Origin: Nannocystis exedens
GTDB taxonomy: Bacteria > Myxococcota_A > Polyangia > Nannocystales > Nannocystaceae
Assembly: GCF_002343915.1 (NCBI RefSeq)
Contig: NZ_NETK01000001.1
Span: 744,001-808,000 of the forward strand
Length of the DNA stretch: 64,000 nucleotides
Direction: 5' to 3'
Shown: piece by piece, positions 50,155-58,964 of the stretch
How the letters are laid out: each line of letters begins with the position of its first letter
Numbering within the stretch: the stretch's first letter is position 1
Program-made: the position numbers and the translations under genes
Notes under the pieces: generated by a model
Told to the model about the DNA's origin: nothing
The model's input: the letters and a program-made list of their open reading frames with translations, nothing else
Databases searched by the model: none

Positions 50155-50160
50155 AGTATC
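50155..50160 (-). promoter_or_regulatory. GATACT -10-like box, leaderless type
   Basis: Six bases before ATG 50148, minus strand. It pairs with TATACT at 50235 for the divergent kinase. Confidence 0.45.
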
Positions 50161-50234
50161 GGCCACTTCGGCGCCTCCGGCAGCGGTCGCTTCCGCGCGC
50201 CGACGGGACGCGCCGGAGCCGCCGTCCACACCTT

Positions 50235-50240
50235 TATACT
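50235..50240 (+). promoter_or_regulatory. TATACT -10-like box, leaderless type
   Basis: Six bases before ATG 50247, an almost consensus hexamer. Confidence 0.55.
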
Positions 50241-50246
50241 CGCCGC

Positions 50247-51876
50247 ATGGCGGGCGACGACGTCGACGGCACCGGCCCCACGCAGGCCAGCCCTGCGGGT
50301 GATGCCCCGACGGACGTCGCCTCCGGCGTCACCCGCCGCACCGACGCCGCCGACTCGCTGCTCGGGGGCGTCCTCGCCGGCCGTTACCGCATCGATCGCC
50401 GCCTCGGCTCCGGCGGCATGGGGGCCGTCTACGCCGGCACCCATCTCCTGCTCGATCGACCCGTCGCCGTGAAGGTCATCAAGCCGCGCTTCGGCGACGA
50501 CCCCGGCATCGCCCAGCGCTTCATTCAGGAGGCCCGCGCCGCCTCCGTCATCGCCCACGCCCACGTCGTCGAGATCACCGACTTCGGCGAGACCGACGGC
50601 GGCACCGCCTTCTTCGTCATGGAGCGGCTCGAAGGCGAGGACCTCGCCGCCACCGTCGCGCGCGAGGGGCCGCTCGCCTGGCAGCGGGTCGTCCACATCG
50701 GCGAGCAGATCGCCCGCGCCCTCGCGGCCGCGCACAAGCACGGCGTCGTCCACCGCGACATCAAGCCGGCCAACTGCTTCCGCCTCACCCGCGACGACGA
50801 CCCCGACTACATCAAGGTCCTCGACTTCGGCCTGGCCAAGGTCGTCGGCGGCGCCTCGCGGGGCGACGACGCCTCGCTGACCCAGACCGGCGCCTTGCTC
50901 GGCACCCCCGGCTACATCGCCCCCGAGCTCTACCGCGGCCTCGCGGCCGACCACCGCGTCGACATCTACGCCCTCGGCGCGCTCATGCACAAGCTCCTCA
51001 CCGGCGAGCTGCCGCCGATGCGCCTCGGCAGCGACGACCCGACCGAGCTCGCCCTGTCCGCCGTGCCACCTGGCCTTCAGGCCATCTTGCGCCGCGCCCT
51101 CGCCGACGATCCGTCCGCGCGTTACCCGACCGCCCAGGCCGTCGCCGCCGACCTCCGCCACCTGGCCGCCGGGACAGGTGTCAGCCTCGACCCCGGCTCC
51201 GACCCGCCCGCCGCGAGCGGCCCGCTCCTCGCCGTCACCCACGACGCCCGCGGGCTCTCCTTCACCATCGGCGCCCCGCTGCTCGGCGTCCTCCTGCTCG
51301 GCCTCGGCCTGTTCGTGTTCTTCAGCCTGCGCGCCGACGGCTTGCCGCCGGCCGAGCCCGCCGGCGTCCCCGTCGAGCCCGCGCGCAGCGACGCCGAGCC
51401 CGGGCCGCCCGTCGCCGCCGCCCCGCGCCGCCTGCCCCCCGCCGCCCGTCCCCCCGCCGCCCGTCCCCGCCCCGATCGAGCCGACCTCCGCCGAGCCGCG
51501 CCCCCCGACTGCGCCCTCGACCGTCGAGCCGCGCACCGCCTCCGCGACCTCCGACCCCGAGCCTCCCCCCGCACCACCCGCCGATCCCGGCGCCACGACC
51601 GACGGGCCCGGGCCGCCGCCCGTCAGCGCGCTGCCGGCGGGCAGCCCTGCGGCTGTCCAAAAGGCCATCCGCCGCCGCTGCGCCGGCACCTTCGACTACA
51701 CCGTCCGGCTGGAGTGGAAGGCCGACGCCGAGGGCCGCCTGATCCCCGGCTCGGCCAGGGTCGTCGGCGCCCCGCTGCACAACGACGCCGAGAGCTGCGC
51801 CCTGCGCCAGCTCGTCCGCACCGAGCTCGCCTGGACCCCCGACGAGACCTACACCCACGCCTTCAAGAGCGGGTGA
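50247..51876 (+). CDS. Ser/Thr protein kinase, reading frame broken in a C-rich repeat
   Basis: Residues 45-320 are a complete kinase domain: LGSGGMGAVY, Lys76 in VAVKVIKP, HRDIKPAN (169-176), DFG (193-195) and GTPGYIAPE. A membrane helix follows (about 337-360, LLGVLLLGLGLFVFF). The frame is then lost near 51420-51450. The true C-terminal domain (KAIRRRCAGTFDYTVRLEWKADAEGRL, an AgmX/TonB-like domain) is one frame over and ends at TGA 51874-51876. The break falls in a 15-bp direct repeat with two C6 tracts (51435-51440 and 51450-51455). Removing one C restores a continuous protein of 542 residues with the Pro-rich linker LPPPPVPPPPVP. This may be a sequencing error or a phase-variable tract. 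Hairpin repeats lie at 51071, 51655 and just after the stop. Confidence 0.85.
51071..51084 (+). repeat. In-frame TGGCC-TTCA-GGCCA hairpin in the kinase
   Basis: Perfect 5 bp stem encoding PGLQA; GGCC variant of the family. Confidence 0.5.
51435..51464 (+). repeat. 15-bp direct repeat with two C6 tracts
   Basis: CCCCCCGCCGCCCGT occurs twice without a gap. This is the site where the kinase reading frame is lost. Confidence 0.8.
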
Positions 51877-51894
51877 CCTGTCCCCCAGGACAGG
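51877..51894. terminator. CCTGTCC-CCCA-GGACAGG hairpin abutting the kinase stop
   Basis: Perfect 7 bp stem that begins at the base after the TGA; a further CCTGTCC-CCGG-GGCCAG lies near 51979 next to the stop of the convergent gene. Confidence 0.6.
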
Positions 51895-51997
51895 CCACGG
51901 TGCTTCCCGCCCACCTGCCTCTCCGGCCAGCCACCCGACCTCGTCCGCCTCACCCGGCGACCGCACGCGCTCCGCTCACCTGTCCCCGGGGCCAGCC

Positions 51998-53521
51998 TCA
52001 GTCCGCCGCCGGCGCCCGCGCCCGCCCCAGCGCCCGCGCGACCAGCCCCGCCGCCGCGAGCCCGACGAGCGCCACGATCGCGAACCCGACCAGCAGCCCC
52101 GGGTGTCCCGCTCGCGCCAGCCGCACCGCCCCGAGCGCCAGCACGTCGGGCTGCAGCGAGGCGAACCCGGCGATCGGGCTCGCCCACCACGCGAAGTGGG
52201 ACGTCTCGAGCACGTGGCCGGCCGAGCGTGGGTCGTTCGTCAGCGCGATCATCCACTCGAAGATCGATCGCGTCGCCAGCCACCCCGTCAGCGCCGCGCT
52301 CGCCGCCACCCCGATCCAGAACAGCCGCCGCACCGCCACCGCCCGCGTCGGCAGTTCCTCCACCGCGGCCGCGAAGCCGATCATGACGAACGGGATCGCC
52401 GGCACCAGGTGACGCGGCCCCAGGCCCCAGCCGCCGTACCAGTCCGTGCGCGCCGACACCACCAGCCAGCGCGTCACCAGCAGCGACAGCGCCAACCACG
52501 TGGCAGCCGGCGCGCTCCGCAGCGCCGCCCGCAGACCCACCAGCCCGAGCGTCGCCGCCGGCGCGTACAGCCACAGGCTCCGCCCCGGCGCCAGCATCTG
52601 CGCCCACAGCCCCGTCCACGGCCACGTCCACGCGCTGTAGTGGCCGAACCGTCCCGTCTCGAGCGGGTCGCCGAAGCGCAGCCACTGCCCGAGCAACAGC
52701 AGCCCGAGCCCGAGCCCCGCCAGCAGCGCCGCGCCGATCGAGCCGCGCCGCATCGGCGCCAGCGCTTTCAGACATGTCCCGAAGGACCTGGTCTTTCGAT
52801 CCTGCCCCTTCGGACCTGCCGCGAGAGGCCACAGCGCGTACGCCGCCAGGCACGGCCAGGCCACCACGTTGAGCACGTGGACGTGAACGGCGAAGCCGGC
52901 CGCGGCACCGGCCAGCCACAGGCGGCAGTCGGCCGCGCGCGGCCGGCTGCCGCGAAGGGCATGCGCCTGCGCGATCGCCACGGCCGCCGCCAGCAGCACC
53001 ATTGCCGACAGCGGCTCGCTGAGGAACGTGCGCGAATACGGCCATGCCGCCGTCCCCGTCGCGTACGCGACCCCCGTCCACAGGGCAGCCCGCCCCGAGA
53101 AGCCGAGCCACGCCACCCACCGGACCAGCAGCCAGACCGTCGCCGCCGTCACGAAGCAGTTCGTCAGGCTGACGACCAGGTGGTGCCAGTCGGCCCTCGC
53201 CTCGCGCACGTGGAACGTGAAGTGGTCGGAGCGGACCGCGCGCGTCCAGGCGAACGGCACCCGCCGCTCGGTCGCGCGGGCCAGCGCGTACATCGGCGTC
53301 GCCGCCAGCGACAGCCCGTGGCCGAAGAACCCGTAGCGGCGCCCGTCCCGGCCCTCGGCCCAGCCGAACGTCCCCGGCGGTCGCCCGGGCGGTTCACCGG
53401 TGCGGTGGGCGATGCCGGCGATGGCCAGCGAGCCGCGGTCGACCAGGCTCGCCGTCGTCTGAAACACGATCTCGTCGTCGGGGAACTGGATCCGGCCCGG
53501 CGCGGTCCACAAAAACAACAC
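51998..53521 (-). CDS. GT39/ArnT-like polytopic membrane protein
   Basis: The visible 507 residues hold about ten membrane helices. Near the N-terminus is PDDEIVFQTTASLVDRGSL, the acidic extracytoplasmic motif found in lipid-carrier-dependent glycosyltransferases of the GT39/ArnT fold. It probably transfers a sugar from a polyprenyl carrier outside the inner membrane. The start is unclear: GTG 53521 would cut the first helix in half, while the frame continues upstream with ARAA-type hydrophobic codons (LFAACAVLFLW) back to a TAG at about 53612. No ATG, GTG or TTG occurs there, only CTG codons, so a CTG start or sequence error is possible. A loop at about residue 235 is encoded by a hairpin cluster (52770-52815). 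Confidence 0.7.
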   Translation of the reverse strand: MLFLWTAPGRIQFPDDEIVFQTTASLVDRGSLAIAGIAHRTGEPPGRPPGTFGWAEGRDGRRYGFFGHGLSLAATPMYALARATERRVPFAWTRAVRSDHFTFHVREARADWHHLVVSLTNCFVTAATVWLLVRWVAWLGFSGRAALWTGVAYATGTAAWPYSRTFLSEPLSAMVLLAAAVAIAQAHALRGSRPRAADCRLWLAGAAAGFAVHVHVLNVVAWPCLAAYALWPLAAGPKGQDRKTRSFGTCLKALAPMRRGSIGAALLAGLGLGLLLLGQWLRFGDPLETGRFGHYSAWTWPWTGLWAQMLAPGRSLWLYAPAATLGLVGLRAALRSAPAATWLALSLLVTRWLVVSARTDWYGGWGLGPRHLVPAIPFVMIGFAAAVEELPTRAVAVRRLFWIGVAASAALTGWLATRSIFEWMIALTNDPRSAGHVLETSHFAWWASPIAGFASLQPDVLALGAVRLARAGHPGLLVGFAIVALVGLAAAGLVARALGRARAPAAD

Positions 53522-53614
53522 GGCGCAGGCCGCAAAGAGAGCGGCTGCGCCGGGCGTACGCGGTGTTTGGGGTCTCGGGTCCAGGGGCCGAACCAGCTTC
53601 GGCGAGCGCAGCGA

Positions 53615-54133
53615 CTAGCCGGAGGTGCCGCTGGAGCTGTTGCCCATGCACAGCGAGGTGTCGAACGTGCAGGTCACGGGGTCACACCCGAGCGAACCGC
53701 CGGCGTTGCCGAGCGACTCGCAGGTGAACCCGTTGAGGTTGGCCCCGTCGCACTGCTCGTTCGGATCGATCTGCCCATTGCCGCAGCCGGCCGGGTCGGT
53801 CGTCTGGGTCTGGCTCGTCTGGGTGCTCGTCGTCGACGTGTCGATGTCGCCGGTGGTCGTCGTGTCCGGCAGCGTCGTCGAGGTCGGCCCCTGGGTGGTC
53901 GGCGCGAGGGTCGTGCTGGTGGTCGTGTCCGGGCCGGTCGTCGGGTCGCCGGTCGTCGTGCTCGTCCCCGGCGCGCCGGTCGAGGTGTCGGTGCCGCTCG
54001 ACGTGTCCGTGTTGTTGTTCGTGTTGCTGTTCTGGCCGGCGGTGCTGAAGCCCCCCGGACCGCCGTCGTCGCCGCAGGCGGGGACGAGGCACAGCAATGA
54101 AACGGAGCAAGCGAGCGTACGCCAGGCGATCAT
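53615..54133 (-). CDS. Thr-rich linker lipoprotein with Cys-rich module
   Basis: The 172-residue product has a lipobox (LVPAC), about 90 residues of Asn/Thr/Ser/Gly linker, and a Cys-rich module. The module (CGNGQIDPNEQCDGANLNGFTCESLG ... GCDPVTCTFDTSLC) is the DUF4215-like or Myxococcus Cys-rich repeat found in many Nannocystis surface proteins. It should be a surface lipoprotein with a flexible stalk. ATG 54133 lies 6 nt after a GATAAA box, which supports it over upstream starts. Confidence 0.8.
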   Translation of the reverse strand: MIAWRTLACSVSLLCLVPACGDDGGPGGFSTAGQNSNTNNNTDTSSGTDTSTGAPGTSTTTGDPTTGPDTTTSTTLAPTTQGPTSTTLPDTTTTGDIDTSTTSTQTSQTQTTDPAGCGNGQIDPNEQCDGANLNGFTCESLGNAGGSLGCDPVTCTFDTSLCMGNSSSGTSG

Positions 54134-54139
54134 GGCGCC

Positions 54140-54145
54140 TTTATC
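54140..54145 (-). promoter_or_regulatory. GATAAA -10-like box, leaderless type
   Basis: Six bases before ATG 54133, minus strand. Confidence 0.45.
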
Positions 54146-54660
54146 CCAACGGCGCAGTCCGGGGGTCAAGAGAAAAGCGAGCACGGCCATAGATGCCCGC
54201 TTTGCCGGTTCAGAGACCTCCATCACGGGCTATTGCCGCAAGCCGGGCAGTGGAGCCGCGAGCACCCACGCGTCGTCACTGGCACACGCGAAGCCCTCGC
54301 AGCAGCAGCAATGTTCGCCGAGTTGGTGAGTGAGCAGTGAGTAATCAGTCCGCGAAGCGAGACCCGCGAGCCGGATCGCAGCGCCGCATTCCCTGCGCTT
54401 TGCGGCCCGCTCCGGGCCCCTCGCCGCGGTTTGCGAGCGACGACCGTCCGCTGTCCGCGAGTCGACGTCCGCCTCGCCCGCATGAACTTTGAGACAGCCG
54501 AGCACTCCGTCGACGTCGACCGGGCGCCCGCGCGGACACCCGACCGCGACCGACGGGCGAGCGACGGTTCGGCTCGCTCGCCCGACGTCGCGAATGACGC
54601 ATACCCCGCCGTGACCCCGGTGCGGCCCGCGGAGAGGGCCTGAATCGCGGCCTTCTCGAC
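54146..54660. other. Intergenic region without a supported gene
   Basis: Contains several frames without coding bias. It leads into the AT-rich island at 54661. I see no RNA gene. Confidence 0.4.
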
Positions 54661-54720
54661 CGATTACACCGTATATTTTAAAACGTTTAATTTCAATGAT
54701 TTAATAACAAAAAAATCAAG
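54661..54720 (+). promoter_or_regulatory. AT-rich island upstream of the Nma111-like protease
   Basis: Sixty bases with 13 G/C (22%), in DNA otherwise above 70% GC. It includes ATATTTTAAAACG, the palindrome AAACGTTT (54681-54688) and a run of seven A. It lies 58 nt before ATG 54779, so a promoter with an UP-type element or a nucleoid-protein/regulator site is the simplest reading. A foreign-DNA scar or integration site is an alternative. Confidence 0.5.
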
Positions 54721-54778
54721 CTGTTTCGAGCTGTCGCATCGGCCCCTTTGCGCCCTCCATGGCGCGAGTGCTACCACG

Positions 54779-57538
54779 ATGCTTCACGTGACCCTATCCG
54801 AAGCTCCAGCCATGACCCTGACCTGGCGCGAGAGCCTGGAGCGCGTCTGTGCGGCCGTCGTCTCGGTCCGGATCGACGCCCCGCGTCCCTTCGACACCGA
54901 GTGGAACGGCAGCTCGCAGGCCACCGCGTTCGTCGTCGACGCCGAGCAGGGCCTTTTGCTCAGCAACCGCCACGTCGTCCAGCCCGGCCCCGTCGTCGCC
55001 GAGGCGGTCTTCCTCAACCACGAGGAGATCCCGCTGCGACCGGTCTACCGCGACCCGGTCCACGACTTCGGCTTCTTCCGCTACGACCCGGCGGCCCTGC
55101 GCTTCATCCGGCCGCCCGCGCTGCGCCTGCGGCCCGACAAGGCGCTCGTCGGCACCGAGCTGCGTGTGGTCGGCAACGACGCCGGCGAGAAGCTCTCCAT
55201 CCTCGCCGGCACGCTCGCCCGCGTCGACCGCCCGGCGCCGCTCTATGGGTCGAGCAAGTACAACGATTTCAACACGTTCTACCTCCAAGCTGCAAGTGGT
55301 GCGACAGGTGGATCTTCCGGCTCGCCGGTGGTCGACATCGAGGGCGACGTCATCGCCCTCAACGCCGGCAGCCGGACCCAGGCCGCCTCGAGCTTCTTCC
55401 TCCCGCTCGAGCGGGTGCTGCGCGCCTTCGAGCTGCTGCGTGCGGGTCAGCCGATCCCGCGCGGCACCTTGATGACAACCTTCTCGTACACCCCCTTCGA
55501 CGAGCTGGCGCGCCTCGGCCTCCGCCCCGAGACCGAGCAGGCCTGCCGCGCGGCCGACCCGGGCGGGATCGGCCTCCTCATCGTCGACAAGCTGATCCCT
55601 GGCGGCGTCACCGACGGCCTGCTCGAGCCGGGAGACATCCTCCTGCGCGTCGACGGCGAGTTCATCCCCCGCTTCGTCCCGCTCGAGGCCCACCTCGACG
55701 CCTCGGTCGGCCAGACGATCACCCTCGAGCTCGAGCGCGGCGGCCGGCCGCTCACCGTCCGCGCCCGCGTCCACGACCTCCACGCCATCACCCCCAGCAC
55801 CTATCTCGAGGTCGGCGGCGCGATCCTCCACGACCTCTCGTACCAGCGGGCCCGCAACCCCCAGGTGCCGCTCACCGGCGTCTACCTGGCCAACAGCGGC
55901 TACCTGTTCGCGCCCCTCGACCTCGACCGCGGCGCCGTCGTCCGCGCCATTGCCGGCGTGCCGACGCCGGATCTGGCAGCCGCCGAGGCCGTCCTCGGCA
56001 GCTTGCCGCACGGGGCCCCCTTCATGGTCCGCTGGGTCGACCTCGACCAGCCGACCCGCGAGCACGTCACCGTCGTCACCATGGACCGGCGGTGGTTCGC
56101 CATGACCCGCTCGACCCGCGACGACGCCTCCGGCCGCTGGCCGTCGACCGACGGCCCGCCGCCTCCGCCGCCCCCGACGCGCACGCCCGTCACCACCAAC
56201 CTGCCGCCGTCCGACGACGTCCGCGTGCAGCAGGTCCAGCCCTCGCTCGTCACCGTCACCTGCAACATCCCTTACAAGATCGACGGCATCCACGCGACCC
56301 GCTTCGTCGGCGCCGGCCTGGTCGTCGACGCCCGGCGCGGCCTCGTGCTCGTCGACCGCAACACCGTCCCGATCGCCCTCGCGGACATCACCCTCACCGT
56401 CGCCGGCGCGGTCGAGATCCCGGGCGAGATCGCCTTCCTTCATCCGCACCACAACTACGCGATCGTCTCGTACGACCCGGCCCTCCTCGGCGACACGCCG
56501 ATCCGCGCCGTCGACCTCGCCCCCCGGCCGCTCCACCCCGGCGACCCGGTGTGGCTGGTCGGGCTCAAGTCCGGCCACCGCGTGTTCGCCCAGAGCACGG
56601 CGGTCGCCGCCGTCGAGGCCGTCGACCTGCCGCTGCCGCGCCCGCCGCGGTTCCGGGCCATGAACCTCGAGCGGATCTCCCTCACCAGCGCCACCGCCTC
56701 GCTCGGCGGCGCGATCGTCGACAGCGAGGCCCGCGTCCTCGCCCTGTGGGCCGGCTTCTCCTACCAGGACGGCAAGGACCACCGCGTCGCCGAATACGGC
56801 ATCGCCGCCGACCTGTTCGCCGAGGCCGTCGAGATCTTCCGCCGCGGCGAGTCGCCGATCGTCTGCGACCTCGGGGTCGAGTTCGGCACCGTCACCCTCG
56901 CCGAGGCCCGCCACCGCGGCCTGTCCCCCGAGACAGCCGCCGAGCTCGAGGGCCACGACCCGCTGCGCCGTCAGGTGCTGGTCGTCCAGCGGCTGGCCGC
57001 GTTCGCCCGCGGCTGGCAGGCCGGCGACCTGGTCTTGCGGGCAGGTGGTGCCACGGTCACCTCGGTCCGCGAGATCGAGCGGTCGCTGCGCGGCGGCCGG
57101 GTCACCGTCCACCTCTTGCGGGACGGCCGCGAGCTCGAGCTCGAGGTCGAGACCCGCCCCGACGACGGCCGCGGCACCGACCGCGTGCTCCACTGGGCCG
57201 GCGCGCTGCTGCAGGCGCCCCACCACGCCGCGCTGATCCAGCGCGCCGTCCCCGACGAGGGCGTGTACATCTCGCTCTACTGGTACGGCTCGCCCGCCAG
57301 CCGCTCGCGCCTCCGCGCCGCCCGCCGGATCGTCGCCGCCGAGGACCGCCCCACCCCCGACATCGACAGCTTCCTCGCCGCCGTCGCCGGCAAGCCCGAC
57401 CGCGCCTCGGTCCGCCTCAAGACCGTCGACCTCGACGGCAAGGTCGACCTCCTCACCCTCCGCCTCGACCTCGAGTACTTCCCGACCTACGAGTTGCGCC
57501 GCACTCGCGACGGCTGGATCCGCATCGAGCACAGCTGA
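54779..57538 (+). CDS. Duplicated HtrA/DegP protease of the Nma111 type
   Basis: The 919-residue protein follows the layout of yeast Nma111 rather than bacterial DegP: protease, PDZ, degenerate protease, PDZ. The triad is His65 (LLSNRHVV), Asp96 (PVHDFGFFRYDP) and Ser182 (GGSSGSPVVDIEG). The stretch from GSSGSP through SFFLPLERVLRAFELL to IPRGTLMTTFSYTPFDELARLGL closely follows the Nma111 family. A first PDZ (IVDKLIPGGVTDGLLEPGD), a Pro-rich hinge (about residue 460), a second trypsin-like fold without Ser or His, and a second PDZ (FARGWQAGDLVLRAGG) follow. There is no signal peptide, so a cytoplasmic site is likely. ATG 54812 is a possible alternative start. Confidence 0.88.
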   Translation: MLHVTLSEAPAMTLTWRESLERVCAAVVSVRIDAPRPFDTEWNGSSQATAFVVDAEQGLLLSNRHVVQPGPVVAEAVFLNHEEIPLRPVYRDPVHDFGFFRYDPAALRFIRPPALRLRPDKALVGTELRVVGNDAGEKLSILAGTLARVDRPAPLYGSSKYNDFNTFYLQAASGATGGSSGSPVVDIEGDVIALNAGSRTQAASSFFLPLERVLRAFELLRAGQPIPRGTLMTTFSYTPFDELARLGLRPETEQACRAADPGGIGLLIVDKLIPGGVTDGLLEPGDILLRVDGEFIPRFVPLEAHLDASVGQTITLELERGGRPLTVRARVHDLHAITPSTYLEVGGAILHDLSYQRARNPQVPLTGVYLANSGYLFAPLDLDRGAVVRAIAGVPTPDLAAAEAVLGSLPHGAPFMVRWVDLDQPTREHVTVVTMDRRWFAMTRSTRDDASGRWPSTDGPPPPPPPTRTPVTTNLPPSDDVRVQQVQPSLVTVTCNIPYKIDGIHATRFVGAGLVVDARRGLVLVDRNTVPIALADITLTVAGAVEIPGEIAFLHPHHNYAIVSYDPALLGDTPIRAVDLAPRPLHPGDPVWLVGLKSGHRVFAQSTAVAAVEAVDLPLPRPPRFRAMNLERISLTSATASLGGAIVDSEARVLALWAGFSYQDGKDHRVAEYGIAADLFAEAVEIFRRGESPIVCDLGVEFGTVTLAEARHRGLSPETAAELEGHDPLRRQVLVVQRLAAFARGWQAGDLVLRAGGATVTSVREIERSLRGGRVTVHLLRDGRELELEVETRPDDGRGTDRVLHWAGALLQAPHHAALIQRAVPDEGVYISLYWYGSPASRSRLRAARRIVAAEDRPTPDIDSFLAAVAGKPDRASVRLKTVDLDGKVDLLTLRLDLEYFPTYELRRTRDGWIRIEHS

Positions 57539-57906
57539 GGCGCCGCGACGCTGGACTGTCCCCGGAGACAGCCGAGCCGAGCGTCTCGGCGCGCCCCCTC
57601 GCGGGCCGCCGTGGCGCGGCCCTGCTCGCGGCACTGCGGCCTTCGGAGCGACGACCGTCGCACGACCTGTCCCGAGGGCCAGCTCTGCCGTGCGACGTCG
57701 ATGGCCGGGCCGGCGCCCTCCCTCCGCGCACCGCGGCGTCGCCACAGGCACATGTCTCCTGGGACATCCGGTGACCCACGCCGGACCTGTCCCGAGAGCA
57801 GCTCGCTCATCGCCCTCGCCCGCCGACCGCGGCGCACTGCCTGTCTTTCAGGACATCCCCCCCGCGCACGCCCCGTCAACCGCTTCCCTCGCCGCCTCAT
57901 TCCCGC
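57539..57906. other. Intergenic region packed with hairpin variants
   Basis: No gene. It holds at least four members or variants of the hairpin family. Confidence 0.5.
57556..57857. repeat. Hairpin cluster after the Nma111-like gene
   Basis: CTGTC-CCCGGA-GACAG (57556-57571), CCTGTCC-CGAG-GGCCAG near 57666, ATGTC-TCCTGG-GACAT (57752-57767) and TGTCT-TTCA-GGACA (57842-57855), spaced roughly 90 bp. Confidence 0.5.
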
Positions 57907-57912
57907 TACGTT
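57907..57912 (+). promoter_or_regulatory. TACGTT -10-like box, leaderless type
   Basis: Eight bases before ATG 57921. Confidence 0.5.
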
Positions 57913-57920
57913 GACCTCGT

Positions 57921-58964
57921 ATGCGAACCGCGCTGGTCGTCGGCGTCGGCCTCCTCGGCGCCTGCGTGCCCAACGAGCACCCTCCCTGGCTCGTCGACCA
58001 CCCGATGCCCTGGGGCATCATCGCCAGCGTCGTCGAGCCGGGCGGTTACTCCTCCGATCTCGTCGTCCCGGACGATCGCGTGCGGGCCTCGGCGCTCCCG
58101 CTCGACACCCTCGAGCTGCAGTGGATCACCGCCGCGCCGCCCGGCGTCACCGTCCCGTCGCCGATCTGGTTCGTCTGTCCCGACTACTGCGACGGCCTGC
58201 CGGTCGACGAGCCCATCCCGGCCTGCCCCTTCCCCCTGCCGCTGTCGCGGAGCGAGCACTGTCGCCTCGGCGAGGGCGAGCGGGTCCGCCTCGGCCTCGG
58301 CGGCGCCTACACGGCCGACGAGCTCTTCCGCGGCTACATCGGCGTCATGGGCATCACCGGCGACGGCACCGTCGACCCCGAGACCTGCCTGCAGCGGTTT
58401 CGCACCGTCCCACGCGCCGGCCTCGAGCACTGCCTGGTCCAGGCGCGCGCCCTCCGACTCGGCCCGCTGGGCCGGATGCTCTCCGCCGTGCCCGCGCTGG
58501 CCGACTTCTACACCGTCGAGGGCGGCCTGCCCGACGACATCGCCGACGAGCCGGCCGACTTCCACCCCGTCCTCACCGGCCTGCGCGTGCTTCACATCGG
58601 CCGCGGTTTCCGCGAGTTCATCGCGCAGCCCGGCGACACCATCACGGTGCGCGTCGGCGACTACGTCTCGGTCGATCCGCAGTACACCGCCGACTCCGAG
58701 CAGACCCACTACGCCTTCTCGCAGGTCCCCGGCCAGCCGGGACACCTCCGCCCCGTCCCCGACGAGGAGCGAATCCGCGTCCGCTTCGGCATCTCCACCT
58801 TCGTCGAGGATAGAGGCGACCCGAACGACGATCTTCTTCACGGCTGGTCCGTCCCCGACGAGCCCGACCCGATCATGCTCTACCTCTATATCGGCGACAA
58901 CCGCCAGGGCCGCGCCTTCGCCACCCTGCGCTTCGTCGTCGAGGACGCCAGCCCCGCGCCATGA
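57921..58964 (+). CDS. Lipoprotein coupled to a TonB-type receptor
   Basis: The 347-residue product has a lipobox (LLGAC) followed by PNEHPPWLVDHPMPWGI and a beta-rich body. An Ig-like beginning (ASALPLDTLELQWITAAPPGV), paired Cys (FVCPDYCDG, PACPF) and a DTITVRVGDYVSVDPQ segment near the end are visible. No known family. It overlaps the next gene by four bases (ATGA), so it is likely a partner lipoprotein of the outer-membrane receptor, such as a surface ligand-binding subunit. This is inferred from context only. Confidence 0.75.
   Translation: MRTALVVGVGLLGACVPNEHPPWLVDHPMPWGIIASVVEPGGYSSDLVVPDDRVRASALPLDTLELQWITAAPPGVTVPSPIWFVCPDYCDGLPVDEPIPACPFPLPLSRSEHCRLGEGERVRLGLGGAYTADELFRGYIGVMGITGDGTVDPETCLQRFRTVPRAGLEHCLVQARALRLGPLGRMLSAVPALADFYTVEGGLPDDIADEPADFHPVLTGLRVLHIGRGFREFIAQPGDTITVRVGDYVSVDPQYTADSEQTHYAFSQVPGQPGHLRPVPDEERIRVRFGISTFVEDRGDPNDDLLHGWSVPDEPDPIMLYLYIGDNRQGRAFATLRFVVEDASPAP

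Noticed and set aside
51877..52412. Extension of the kinase in its original frame
   Set aside because: Past the C-tract this frame is Arg/Pro-rich, lacks coding bias and runs into the antisense of the next gene.
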